Assembly (NCBI GenBank): GCA_027452065.1
Contig: DAIDHC010000071.1
Coordinates: 1-55,147, forward strand
Reading direction: 5' to 3'
DNA from: Bryobacterales bacterium
GTDB lineage: Bacteria; Acidobacteriota; Terriglobia; Bryobacterales; Bryobacteraceae
DNA: 55,147 bases
Shown here one piece after another: positions 17,304 to 25,545 of this stretch (positions are counted from its first letter, which is position 1; each line of letters opens with the position of its first letter). The translations under genes and the position numbers were made by a program. The notes beneath the pieces are model-generated. The model was not told the origin of the DNA. It searched no databases and was given only the letters and a program-made list of their open reading frames with translations.

Positions 17304-20300
17304 TCAAAGCCGGATGGTCACCGTCAGGTCGCTGCCCGGCGCCGTGTTTGCGGTCTGCGTCACTGAGACAATGTTCAGCCCGATCTGCGCCTGGTCGCCC
17401 AGCGGCGCCAGCCCCGCTCCATCCACCACGTTCGACATCGTCGCTCCCACCGGGATCGTGAGCGAGCAATACGAAGTCCCGTTCTGCGTCACCTCCAGCT
17501 CCACCGCCGATCCCGTCGGCGCCTGCTTCACCATCGCGAAAATGTCCCGCACCGAATGCGGGCTGTCCATCACCAGCACTGGCGCGGCATTGGTCTGGAT
17601 CGCCAGCGGCCCCTCGATCTGCAGCGTAAGCTGCCCGCCCGACAGCGTTCGAATCCCGTAGTCCGATGTCCCCGTGAACGCCTCCAGCGCCAGCTCGCTG
17701 TTGCCCCGCGCGTTGGTCATGAACAGGTCGGCGGTGACGATTCGTTTATCGGCGAATGTCACCGGAAAGCTGTAGCTGCCGCTCTCCAGGCTGCCGAAGA
17801 AGTCCGGAAAAAACGGCAGAATGAACGTCTTCTTCAACAGCGCCCAAACGCCCACGCCCGCCGCATGGCTCGCCGCCGTCGTACCGTAGACTCCGCGTGT
17901 CACCGTGCAGGTCAACCCGTCCGTCGACACCGCGCTCACCAGCATCACCTCGGCCTCGATCTGCAGCAGCCCCCCGGCCACCACCCCCGGCGGTATGTTC
18001 GACACCACCGCCGTGTCCGTCGCCGCCACCGCCGCCGCCAGGCTCACCGTCGTCGGCCCGTTCAGCTCGTCCCAATAACCCAGCGTCAACGTTCCCGCCG
18101 TCACCGTCCGCGTATTGATTAGCGTGCCGAATCCAACGGCCTGCACCTGCACCACTCCCTCGCCGGTCGGCGACAGGCCGAAACTCGGCTGCGGCGGAAC
18201 GTCGGCGTCCACCGGCGTCACCGTCACCCCGCCGATCTGCCACGGCGTAATCGGCGACAGCGCCGGGTCAGTCTCCTCGTTCTTCACGTTCGCCGCCCGC
18301 CCCGAAATCTCCACCGTCATTCCCGGCCGGTCCGGCACCGTGAACGACACCGGACTCGCGCTGCCTGTCGTCCCGAACTGCCAGCCCGCCTCCACCACCG
18401 TAAACGTGCTCGTCGAATCCGGCGCCACCGTCCAGTTCTGCGCCAGTGTCAACGTCGTCGCCGTGTTCGATGCGATCGGCAGCTCCTGCCCCTGCCCCGT
18501 CCCGGCGCTGATCCGCGCCATCATCCCCTGGTATTCGTTCACCACCATCTGAAGCTGGCTGTTCCCCACCGTGTTCGCCGACTCGATGTTCACCGGTGTC
18601 TCCGGCACCAGTTCCCAGCGCCAGTAGAAATTCGCGTGATCGAAGTTGGCGTCCGGCGGCGGTGTCGTCGTCGCCGCCGCGCCGTTGTCGGTGTACTGCG
18701 CCGCCGTCGGCTGCTGGCTCGCAATCCGGTAAAGCTGCTGCGGTGTCGTGCCCCGGTACACGTTGAAGCTCGCCGTCGAGGCCGAGAAGCTCAAGCTCTG
18801 CAGCGTCACCGTGTTCGTCTGCGTCCCACCCGGTATGTTGGCCGTCACCACAAACGACAGCGGCGTCTCGTTCCCGCTCCCGTCCACCGCGCTCAGCGCG
18901 TAATACAGCGTCTGCGCACCGCCCAGCGTCCCGCCGGTGAGTGAGATCTGCGGGTTCAGCCCGACCAATGGAATGTTCGCCCCCGAAGCCAGCGGCTTGG
19001 GCGGCGCCGTGAATCCAACAGCCAGGCTCACCGTGTAGCTCCCGTCCGCGCTTTGGATATCGGTCTCCACCACCGAAAACTGCGGCCGCCCGCTTGCGTC
19101 CACCGTCGCCCCCGCCAGCGGTCGCGGCAGCCCCGTCACCGCCCCCGCCTGCCGCCCCGTTCCCGCCGCGCCCAGCAGCGCTCCCGGCCCGTACCAGGCG
19201 TCATCGTGAATCTGCGCCGTGATCAGCGCCGTCCGGTAGTTCGCTCCCGGCGCGATCCTCGTGATCCGGAACAACTGCCGGTCCCAGCCCTCCCGCGCAT
19301 ACGTCAGCGTGATCAGGTCGCCCGGATTCAGCCCCACCGCCCGCACGCTGGTCTGAAACTCCACGTACGTGTTCCCCTGCACCGATTTGTTCAATTGCAG
19401 CGTGATCGCCCGCGCTGCCTGGTTGAAATTCGGCAGCCCCAGCGCCGTCAGCGTCGTCGTCACCGGCTGTCCGCTGAGCTGCACATCGTCGATGTCCACC
19501 AGCGAAATGCTGTCCTGTTGATATTCGTTGAACTCGTCCTGGAACTCGACGCTCATCTGGTTCGGCGAATCCGCGATGCTCCGCGAGTACACCCGCAAGG
19601 TCGACTCGCCCGTGCTCCGCCTCAAAATGCCCGAAAACTGCGTATCGCCGAACTCATACGCCGGCCACCCGCCGTTCAACGGCTCGGTGCTATTGCTGGA
19701 CGGCAACTGCGCCGGCTGCTGCTGCGCAATCGGCCCCTCCGCCTTCAACTGCAGCAGCCCGCCCTGGCTCAGCATCAGGTACAACGACGAAGCGTTCCGG
19801 ATGCCGCGCACCACGTCCGCCGCCGGCCTCCGCGAGTTCAGAATCAGATTGCACTGGAACTGCGGCACCATCGTCGGATTGCCGTTCAGATCCACCGCCT
19901 GCACCGGCGTATCGCACACCGCCGCCGCCGCCGCGAAGCTCGTCAGGTCCATCTCGTCCAGACCCCACCCGCTCCGCTGCAGCACGTCCAGAATCACCCA
20001 CGATGGATTGTTGGTGAACGCCGTGTCCTGATATGTTCCCGCCGCCGTGTACCGGTCCAGCGCCATCCCCTGCACCAACACCTGGATCTGCGGCAGCGTG
20101 TAGCCGTCGCTGATCCGGTTCGGCACCACCACGCTCAGATACGCCATGCTGCCGTATGGGTCGCCCAGCGGATTCCCCGCCGAGTCCGTGAAGTTCAGGT
20201 CGAACGAGCCGTCCCGCGTCCCCGCCGTCACCAGGTTGTACCACCCCGTCGCCGTCACGTTCCCGCCCGTATTCCCGGCCGGAATCGCGATGTCGTTGAC

Positions 20301-21227
20301 GATCACCATCAGCACGCCGGTGATCTGCCCCATCCCCAGCAGCACTTCCATCCGCGTCAGGTTACCGTCGTTGCGCGAGAATACGATCGGCGGCGCGAAC
20401 CACCCCGTCCCGTAAATCAACGGAACGTAGTCGTTGTAGCGCGCCTCGTTGTCGATCACCGCTGAAAGCTGCCGCTGGCTCTCGCCGTAACTCCTCACCT
20501 GCACCAGTGACGGTACAAACTCCAACCCTCCGAACCGCGACGTGGTGTTGCCCTGCGCGTCCGTCGAGAACATGCCCCTCTGCTGGCACGAGGTTCTGGA
20601 GTAGTCGCAGCTCGTATAAGCCGCGCCGCTGTTCAGGTTCCCCACGCCCCCGCTGACGTCGGCCGAATAGCCGCAGCGGTAGAACATGTCGTAGCGGCCT
20701 TCGCTCCCTCCGTTCAACGCCTCCTGCCGCTGCGCCGCGTTCGAGGGAAACTGCCACGGGCACCTCCGCTGGATGCGCACCTCCGGTAGATAAACCCGCT
20801 GCAGGTTCAGCCTGTTCACAAAGCTCACTCGAAAGCTCGACTCGGTCGACTCCTCCGGCGGATTCGCCATCCCGGTGAACACCACCGCGCTCTCCGATAG
20901 CGGCGTGCCCGCCGCCAGGTCGAAGAACAGAAACTGAACCGACACCTGCGCGCCCTTCCAGCCGAAGTTCCGTTCAATTTCAGAACACACCGAATCGGCG
21001 TTCGCCAGCGTGATCGAAACCTTCGCCAGGCTGTCGATGCCCTGGTCGGCCGACATCCTCAGGTCGAACAGGTTGTGTTGGATTACCCGCGCCTCGTAGC
21101 TGACGCCGTTGAACGTCACCGCGTGCGTGCTGTAGTTCTCTACCGCGCCGGTGGTGAGCGTGATGTCGAACAGGAATATCGGCGTGCCCGGCGTCGGCAG
21201 TGCCTTCAGGGTATCGATCGTAGCCAT
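17304..21227 (-). CDS. Giant tail hub / tip protein (gpL/BR0599-like plus gpJ-like regions)
   Basis: A 1307-residue tail-tip protein. Residues 1-~230 resemble the lambda gpL / phage BR0599 family (FDITLTTGAVENYSTHAVTF, then a beta fold). Four cysteines at 155, 185, 207 and 214 have the C-x6-C end spacing expected of an iron-sulfur site in this family. The next ~450 residues resemble the core of gpJ-like tip attachment proteins (ITLQLNKSVQGNTYVEFQ, GDLITLTYAREGWDRQLFRI). From ~750 there are fibronectin-III-like segments (TLYYALSAVDGSGNETPLSF) and further beta modules to the C-terminus. In most siphophages and in gene transfer agents these functions are split among several genes. No peptidase gene (gpK-like) is present. 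It lies 8 bases before the 912-residue gene. Confidence 0.7.
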   Translation of the reverse strand: MATIDTLKALPTPGTPIFLFDITLTTGAVENYSTHAVTFNGVSYEARVIQHNLFDLRMSADQGIDSLAKVSITLANADSVCSEIERNFGWKGAQVSVQFLFFDLAAGTPLSESAVVFTGMANPPEESTESSFRVSFVNRLNLQRVYLPEVRIQRRCPWQFPSNAAQRQEALNGGSEGRYDMFYRCGYSADVSGGVGNLNSGAAYTSCDYSRTSCQQRGMFSTDAQGNTTSRFGGLEFVPSLVQVRSYGESQRQLSAVIDNEARYNDYVPLIYGTGWFAPPIVFSRNDGNLTRMEVLLGMGQITGVLMVIVNDIAIPAGNTGGNVTATGWYNLVTAGTRDGSFDLNFTDSAGNPLGDPYGSMAYLSVVVPNRISDGYTLPQIQVLVQGMALDRYTAAGTYQDTAFTNNPSWVILDVLQRSGWGLDEMDLTSFAAAAAVCDTPVQAVDLNGNPTMVPQFQCNLILNSRRPAADVVRGIRNASSLYLMLSQGGLLQLKAEGPIAQQQPAQLPSSNSTEPLNGGWPAYEFGDTQFSGILRRSTGESTLRVYSRSIADSPNQMSVEFQDEFNEYQQDSISLVDIDDVQLSGQPVTTTLTALGLPNFNQAARAITLQLNKSVQGNTYVEFQTSVRAVGLNPGDLITLTYAREGWDRQLFRITRIAPGANYRTALITAQIHDDAWYGPGALLGAAGTGRQAGAVTGLPRPLAGATVDASGRPQFSVVETDIQSADGSYTVSLAVGFTAPPKPLASGANIPLVGLNPQISLTGGTLGGAQTLYYALSAVDGSGNETPLSFVVTANIPGGTQTNTVTLQSLSFSASTASFNVYRGTTPQQLYRIASQQPTAAQYTDNGAAATTTPPPDANFDHANFYWRWELVPETPVNIESANTVGNSQLQMVVNEYQGMMARISAGTGQGQELPIASNTATTLTLAQNWTVAPDSTSTFTVVEAGWQFGTTGSASPVSFTVPDRPGMTVEISGRAANVKNEETDPALSPITPWQIGGVTVTPVDADVPPQPSFGLSPTGEGVVQVQAVGFGTLINTRTVTAGTLTLGYWDELNGPTTVSLAAAVAATDTAVVSNIPPGVVAGGLLQIEAEVMLVSAVSTDGLTCTVTRGVYGTTAASHAAGVGVWALLKKTFILPFFPDFFGSLESGSYSFPVTFADKRIVTADLFMTNARGNSELALEAFTGTSDYGIRTLSGGQLTLQIEGPLAIQTNAAPVLVMDSPHSVRDIFAMVKQAPTGSAVELEVTQNGTSYCSLTIPVGATMSNVVDGAGLAPLGDQAQIGLNIVSVTQTANTAPGSDLTVTIRL

Positions 21228-21243
21228 GTTTTCTCAGCCTCTT

Positions 21244-22041
21244 CTAATCCGGAATCGTGCTGAAGATTTGGATCACCGCCGAGTTCTGGTTCACGCCCGT
21301 GGTCACCAGCGCGAGCGTGTCCTGCGCGAAGCGGCTCTCCGGATATACGCCGCCCCGCACCGTCGTCGCTTTGTAGAGACTCGGCGCCGGCTGCGCCTCC
21401 GCCTGTATCCCGTACACGTTCACCTGCGCTCCCGGCGGCAGCTCCAGCCCGAACGTGATCGAGCTGTTGTTGCTCGCCAGTTGGCTCCTCAGCGACACTC
21501 TCGTCCATGCCTTGCCGGCCGTGAACGCCGCGCTCGCCGTGTTCGTCCCATCCGTCGCCGTCAGTGTCCCCGCCATGGGCGCGGCAGCGCTCACGTATGC
21601 GCTGAAGCAATACACCAGCCCGCTCGGCGCAGGAATCGTTTGCCCGATTCCCTGCCCCGCCTGTCCCCCGTTGGTCAACTGAAATGCCCCCGTCCCGCCT
21701 GTCGGATCGCTCATCCCCGCCGCCACTGTCAACAGCGGATCTTTCGTCCAAACGGTGTTCGTCAGGTCCCCGCTCCATGCCAGCAGGTTGTCGGTCGGAT
21801 CGAGAAACGTGAACGGATTCACCTGCCCCTGCGCCGCCGTATACAGAGCTTCGATCGCCGTCCACTCCTGCCACGTCAAATGATCGAAGCTCAACGACCA
21901 CCCCACCCAGTCCGCCCCGATGTCGCTCGACCGGATCGTCGTCCCGTCCGGCATCGTGTCCACGATCGTCCGGTGATACTCTTTCCGCACCATCGGATAC
22001 TGGCCCGTCGCCCCGGTCAGCAGTTGAGGAAAGTAAAGCAT
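21244..22041 (-). CDS. Distal tail protein (DUF2460-like N-terminus) with beta-sandwich extension
   Basis: A 265-residue protein, preceded by GGAG. Residues 1-~95 match the pattern of the neighbouring 119-residue protein (FPQLLTGATGQYP, DGTTIRSSDIGADWVGWSLSF, FTFLDPTDN), so the two are paralogues. The remaining ~170 residues form a carbohydrate-binding-like beta sandwich (WSGDLTNTVWTKDP, YCFSAYVSAA, GKAWTRVSLRSQL) of a type often inserted in tail tips. It probably joins the tail tube to the hub, as DUF2460 / Dit-like proteins do in phages and gene transfer agents. It starts 2 bases after the preceding gene's end. Confidence 0.65.
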   Translation of the reverse strand: MLYFPQLLTGATGQYPMVRKEYHRTIVDTMPDGTTIRSSDIGADWVGWSLSFDHLTWQEWTAIEALYTAAQGQVNPFTFLDPTDNLLAWSGDLTNTVWTKDPLLTVAAGMSDPTGGTGAFQLTNGGQAGQGIGQTIPAPSGLVYCFSAYVSAAAPMAGTLTATDGTNTASAAFTAGKAWTRVSLRSQLASNNSSITFGLELPPGAQVNVYGIQAEAQPAPSLYKATTVRGGVYPESRFAQDTLALVTTGVNQNSAVIQIFSTIPD

Positions 22042-22042
22042 C

Positions 22043-22402
22043 TCAGCTCCGGTTCTCCCTCACCACCAGCACCGCCGCGCCCTGCAGTTCCCTCACGAAC
22101 GTCTCGTTGAACTCGTCGCGGCCGAGGCTGCAGCTTGGATACACCGTCCCGTCCCAGGGATCGGTAAATGAAAATGTTCCCGCCTGCCCCGCCATCTCCC
22201 GGCAGAACTCCTGCAGCGCGTGCATCTCCTGCTCGTCCAACCGGCTGAGCTGGATCGTCCACTGGTGCAGCGGCGTCCCGAAGTCGGCGAACCTCTGCTC
22301 GCTGCCGTCGACAAAACGCAATATCTGCGTGGAGAAATTCAGCGTCCGCTGCGCCGGGTATTGCGCCACCGCTCCGGTCTTTAATGTGGGAAAGCTGTTC
22401 AT
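22043..22402 (-). CDS. Minor / distal tail protein, paralogue of the next gene
   Basis: A 119-residue protein with the motif series FPTLKTGAVAQYP, DGSEQRFADFGTPLHQWTIQ, EQEMHALQEFCREMAGQ and FSFTDPWDGTVYP. The same series occurs in the N-terminal part of the protein encoded immediately downstream. It therefore corresponds to the N-terminal distal-tail domain alone. A short C-terminal segment (ELQGAAVLVVREN) ends the protein. Tail context and spacing support a structural role at the tail end; the exact position in the tail is unknown. Confidence 0.6.
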   Translation of the reverse strand: MNSFPTLKTGAVAQYPAQRTLNFSTQILRFVDGSEQRFADFGTPLHQWTIQLSRLDEQEMHALQEFCREMAGQAGTFSFTDPWDGTVYPSCSLGRDEFNETFVRELQGAAVLVVRENRS

Positions 22403-22414
22403 CCGTCTCTGCCT

Positions 22415-22663
22415 CTAGATCCCTTGAATCGCATCGTGCAGCGAGTTCGAGCTCAACAGCGCCTGCCTCACCGCCGCCGCAATATCGTCGCTCCGGTTCA
22501 GGAACGACTGGCTGTCCATCGCGTTCACCTGCACTGTCACCTGCGGCGCCGCCGCGTTCGGCTGCTGTCCGCCGCCCACCGCCCGCGGCATCCCGTTCTG
22601 TCCGTAATCGGCCGCCGTCAGCCTGCCGCCGCCCGGCCCGTCAATCCCTCCCTGGAACTGCAC
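22415..22663 (-). CDS. C-terminal part of a tape-measure-like protein (GTG start or read through an amber stop)
   Basis: An 82-residue frame starting at GTG 22663. It is in the same frame as the preceding 159-residue gene and separated from it only by TAG and three codons. No ribosome site is visible before the GTG. The C-terminus (NAMDSQSFLNRSDDIAAAVRQALL) is the kind of ending I recall for tail tape-measure proteins, which supports the idea that both frames form one polypeptide. The stop could be a nonsense mutation, a readthrough site, or a real gene boundary with re-initiation. Confidence 0.55.
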   Translation of the reverse strand: MQFQGGIDGPGGGRLTAADYGQNGMPRAVGGGQQPNAAAPQVTVQVNAMDSQSFLNRSDDIAAAVRQALLSSNSLHDAIQGI

Positions 22664-22672
22664 CGATGCCGG

Positions 22673-23152
22673 CTATTGAAACGGCGTCAGCATCGGCGGC
22701 GCACTGCTGCCTCCTCCGCCAAATAGCCCCGCAATCCCCCCGATCAGCGACGTCAGTCCAAACCCTCCCAGCAAGCCCCCGCCCAGCCCTCCGCCACCGA
22801 ACAGGCCTCCGAAAATCCCGCCCAGCGACCCCAGAAACGAGCTCCCGCCTCCGCTGCCCATCATCGTCTGCTGCATCAACCCGTTCAGCACTTCGTTGGA
22901 GTAGGTGATCTGGTTCACCTGGCTTCCCGTCGTCTGGCCATCCACCACGTTCCCCGCTCCGGCGACAACCGGGTTGGTCAACGGATCCACCAGGCTGTTG
23001 TAGAGCTGCGAGCCGGGAAGGCGCGACGCGCTCGAACTGCTTCCGCCGCTCGAAAAATGGCCCAGCTCGGCCAGGTAGTCGTTCCTTGTCGTCGAGTTCT
23101 TCAACAGCGACGACAGCTCGCTGTTCAGCGATTTCTGGTTATTGCTGCTCAT
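22673..23152 (-). CDS. Very short tape-measure-like protein, N-terminal part, with glycine-zipper segment
   Basis: A 159-residue protein placed exactly where the tape measure gene belongs, directly after the tail-assembly chaperone frames, which it overlaps by 14 bases. The N-terminal ~40 residues are polar and helical (SLNSELSSLLKNSTTRNDYL). The C-terminal ~60 residues form a Gly/Leu/Phe-rich hydrophobic run (GGIFGGLFGGGGLGGGLLGG) like a membrane-active glycine zipper. Tape measures often contain hydrophobic segments that reach the cell membrane. Even joined to the following frame it would have only ~245 residues, short for the family. The identification rests on position and the C-terminal motif. 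Confidence 0.5.
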   Translation of the reverse strand: MSSNNQKSLNSELSSLLKNSTTRNDYLAELGHFSSGGSSSSASRLPGSQLYNSLVDPLTNPVVAGAGNVVDGQTTGSQVNQITYSNEVLNGLMQQTMMGSGGGSSFLGSLGGIFGGLFGGGGLGGGLLGGFGLTSLIGGIAGLFGGGGSSAPPMLTPFQ

Positions 23153-23477
23153 CGTTTCTCTCCGCTCTCATTTCCGCCTCGAGCGTGATCAGCGCGTCCA
23201 CTTCCCGCGCCGGCAGCCGCCTCGTGTCGCCGCCACCCAGCGTCTTCCAGGCTTGATACGTCTCCATCAACCGCAGGCTCTCGGCCGTAATCGCCGTCCG
23301 CGGGCATTCGTCGGTAGCCACGCGCTTCCGCGCCCACACCACTTTCGCTTGGCCCCGCTCCGCCTCCGGCAGCCACCCGCACCGCCGCTGCTTCTCCAGA
23401 CCTGCTCTCCGGCAGTCGTCGCACCTCCACCGGTCTGGGCCGGCCAGTTGAAAATGGAAGGCGACGATCAGTTTTTT
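23139..23477 (-). CDS. Frameshift extension of the tail-assembly chaperone (no start codon of its own)
   Basis: This frame is -1 relative to the preceding chaperone gene and has no plausible ATG, GTG or TTG near its beginning. It is entered by slippage at 23471-23477 and adds ~110 residues. The extension is plainly protein-like: a CxxC-x9-C cluster (WRCDDCRRAGLEKQRRCGW), TDECPRTAITAESLRLMETY, and a charged helical end (EVDALITLEAEMRAERND). The cysteines suggest a small zinc-binding fold. The full fusion would have ~234 residues and ends within the start of the tape-measure gene. This is the standard layout of G and GT chaperones in siphoviruses. Confidence 0.75.
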   Translation of the reverse strand, partial: KKLIVAFHFQLAGPDRWRCDDCRRAGLEKQRRCGWLPEAERGQAKVVWARKRVATDECPRTAITAESLRLMETYQAWKTLGGGDTRRLPAREVDALITLEAEMRAERNDEQQ

Positions 23478-23842
23478 CGTTCTTCTTCCGAAAGCCCGAG
23501 CTGCCCTCTCACCGCCGCCGCGATCTCCCGCGCCAGCCCCTCCGGCCCGCGCTCGATCAGCGACTCCACCGTCGCCTCCTCGCCGTCGATCCGCAGCCCT
23601 TCGATCTTCGCCAGCCCCCACCTCAGGTAGAGCTGCTCCAGTTCGTTGGCCAGCAGGTTCGCGTCCATCTTCTCGACCACATCCCGCTTGTCCGGCGCCG
23701 CTTCCAGAAACTCCATCCGGCCCGTGATCTCCCGCGCCTGCCTCACCAGTTCCGCCCGCCGCCCGAACGACACCCGCCGGATCGTGTACCGCACGCCCGG
23801 CATCGCCGCCGATTCCCGCCTCAGCTCGCTCTCGTAATTCAT
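23468..23842 (-). CDS. Tail-assembly chaperone (gpG-like), zero-frame product
   Basis: A 124-residue, mostly alpha-helical, charged protein (MNYESELRRESAAMPGVRYT start; VEKMDANLLANELEQLYLRW in the middle). It ends in EEERKN followed at once by TGA. It sits between the tail tube gene and the tape-measure gene, the invariant place for tail-assembly chaperones. The last two sense codons form the slippery heptamer from which a longer product is made. The start at 23842 lies 5 bases past the preceding stop; an upstream extension to 23872 would overlap the tube gene and was rejected. Confidence 0.72.
   Translation of the reverse strand: MNYESELRRESAAMPGVRYTIRRVSFGRRAELVRQAREITGRMEFLEAAPDKRDVVEKMDANLLANELEQLYLRWGLAKIEGLRIDGEEATVESLIERGPEGLAREIAAAVRGQLGLSEEERKN
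23471..23477 (-). other. -1 programmed ribosomal frameshift site (A AAA AAC)
   Basis: On the minus strand the zero-frame codons read CGA AAA AAC TGA, giving the canonical slippery heptamer A AAA AAC in the correct phase, directly before the stop. Shifting by -1 gives AAA AAA CTG ATC and enters the open frame that runs to 23139. A short GC-rich hairpin (ACTGG/CCGGT, one wobble pair) about 25 bases downstream could stimulate it; this was not folded computationally. Confidence 0.75.
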
Positions 23843-23846
23843 CGGC

Positions 23847-25019
23847 TCACCCGAACGCCACAAACACTTCATCGTTGTTGGTCCCCTGCGCTCTGCTGTC
23901 GGCGAACTTCCACTGCAGCCGCACGTGGCTGTCGTCGTACTCCGGCACCTCAGGAATCACGCTCTGCAGATAGATCCCGAACATCTGCCCTTGCTGGTTG
24001 CCTAACTGCACCATCGCCGGCATCGGCGAACGCTGCCTCGCCGCCTGGTACAGCGCCTGCGTCGCCGCGTCGTCCATCTGGTACAGGCTCAGCTTCATCG
24101 TCACCGTCCGCTCGCCCGGCGCAATCGCCCGAGGCAGCATCGAGCCGAACTCGGTCGCCCGCAGGTTCACGCCGTTGTCCATCGAAATCTCTGCCGCCGT
24201 CAGCGTCAGAAACTGGTTCGGCACCGCTCCCAGCCACACCTCTCCCAGGTGCCCCGGGATGATCGTGTAGTCGAACGCCCCCACCGTTGGCTCGGCCGGA
24301 AACTGCGTCAGCCCGCCTTCCGACGTGATGAAGCTCGAGCTGTCCAGCAGGTCCGCCGCCTGGCCCACGAACTGGAATTCGTGGTAGTCGCCGTTCACCT
24401 TGATGTTCATCTTGTTCACCGCCGCCCCGGCCAGAAGCCGCTGAACCGCAGTGCTCGGATCCCAGTAGTCGTACACCGAAACGCTCGGCAGCACGCTCGC
24501 CGGCTGGTACGTGGTCGTCGGTCCCGCGTTCACGTCACCGCCCATCGGATTCGAGAACGGCGCGTTCACGATCACGTTGTTGTTGTCGACAACAGCCGAC
24601 ACGAAGCGCATCTCCCCGCCCATCGTCACTGCCTGGCCCGGCTCGAGGCCGTGCGGCTGCGTGAACGTCACCGTCGTCGTGCCCGGCGCCGTCGTCGCCA
24701 TGCCGCCGGCCCACAGCGCCGCCGCTCCGCCCAGCACGCCCTGGAACAGCGGACCGTGCGGCGGCGGCACGCTCTGGTTGTCCCACGCCGTCATATACGT
24801 GCTCAGGCTGAATGCCGTGCTCCGCCGCAGCCCCGTCGGGTCGCCCGGATACGTCCGCGTCCCCGTCTTGTCTTTCCGCTTCGGCCGCTCCAGCGCCTGC
24901 GCCGCCGTAAGCTTCACGGCCGGAATTCGATTCTGCGCCGTCACCGCCGCCACATTGCCGTAGCTGGCCTCCACCGCCGCGTAAAACCGGTTGTTATTCG
25001 ATGATATGTACGTTGACAT
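23847..25019 (-). CDS. Major tail tube protein
   Basis: A 390-residue protein preceded by AAGGAG. It is beta-rich and begins MSTYISSNNNRFYAAVEASY. Features typical of phage tail-tube proteins include SEGGLTQFPAEPTVGAFDYT and a C-terminal half with regular polar strands (RTVTMKLSLYQMDDAATQALYQAA). A small insertion around residues 110-150 (APGTTTVTFTQPHGLEPGQA) looks like an added beta domain. Its position between the connector genes and the frameshifted chaperone supports the assignment. No sequence motif alone proves it. Confidence 0.65.
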   Translation of the reverse strand: MSTYISSNNNRFYAAVEASYGNVAAVTAQNRIPAVKLTAAQALERPKRKDKTGTRTYPGDPTGLRRSTAFSLSTYMTAWDNQSVPPPHGPLFQGVLGGAAALWAGGMATTAPGTTTVTFTQPHGLEPGQAVTMGGEMRFVSAVVDNNNVIVNAPFSNPMGGDVNAGPTTTYQPASVLPSVSVYDYWDPSTAVQRLLAGAAVNKMNIKVNGDYHEFQFVGQAADLLDSSSFITSEGGLTQFPAEPTVGAFDYTIIPGHLGEVWLGAVPNQFLTLTAAEISMDNGVNLRATEFGSMLPRAIAPGERTVTMKLSLYQMDDAATQALYQAARQRSPMPAMVQLGNQQGQMFGIYLQSVIPEVPEYDDSHVRLQWKFADSRAQGTNNDEVFVAFG

Positions 25020-25037
25020 TCGCCTCTCCTTCCGCCC

Positions 25038-25532
25038 TCACATGCTCACTTCCAGCACGAAGGAGACTTTGGCGATCTGCAACAGATTCCGCCCTCCGTG
25101 CTTTACCGTCCCGTAGCTCACTTCGTAGCCGCCGCCATAGAACATCCCTCCGCCCCAGTCGCCGCGGCTGGCGTCGAGCACCTGCGTCACCGCCTCCACG
25201 TAGAGCTGCATCTGCGTCTCCAGATTGTCCAGCCGGTCCTGCGACACCCTCGTCTCCACCACCATGTGCGCCTGCCCCGAAAACGTCCGGAATTTCTCCT
25301 TCAGCAGGTTCTGCACCTTCTCGCAGTACAGGTGTACCGACGGGTACTTCGCCACCGTGCTCTTTTCGGCGATATCCGGCGCCACGTTCTGGCTGATGAT
25401 CTGCCCCAGGCTGATCGCCGGCAGAAGAAACTGCGAATTCACCGACACGGCCGCCACCGCCGCCGGCAGCCCGCTGTTGACCGCCATCAGGCCGGCCAGC
25501 TTCCCCGTCGCCACGCTCGCTACTTGCGCCAT
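25038..25532 (-). CDS. Putative head-tail joining / tail completion protein
   Basis: A 164-residue protein preceded by GGGAGG. An Ala-rich N-terminus (ASVATGKLAGLMAVNSGLPAA) is followed by an alpha/beta core (STVAKYPSVHLYCEKVQNLL, TQMQLYVEAVTQVLDASRGD) ending in beta strands (LLQIAKVSFVLEVSM). Size and position between the 263-residue protein and the tail tube fit a tail terminator or connector. No family motif was recognised, so the call is positional. Confidence 0.5.
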   Translation of the reverse strand: MAQVASVATGKLAGLMAVNSGLPAAVAAVSVNSQFLLPAISLGQIISQNVAPDIAEKSTVAKYPSVHLYCEKVQNLLKEKFRTFSGQAHMVVETRVSQDRLDNLETQMQLYVEAVTQVLDASRGDWGGGMFYGGGYEVSYGTVKHGGRNLLQIAKVSFVLEVSM

Positions 25533-25545
25533 CTGATCCTCCCCG

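Noticed and set aside
19053-20465. A 470-codon plus-strand frame inside the tail hub gene
   Set aside because: Arg/His/Pro-rich composition without motifs, antisense to a clearly structured tail protein.
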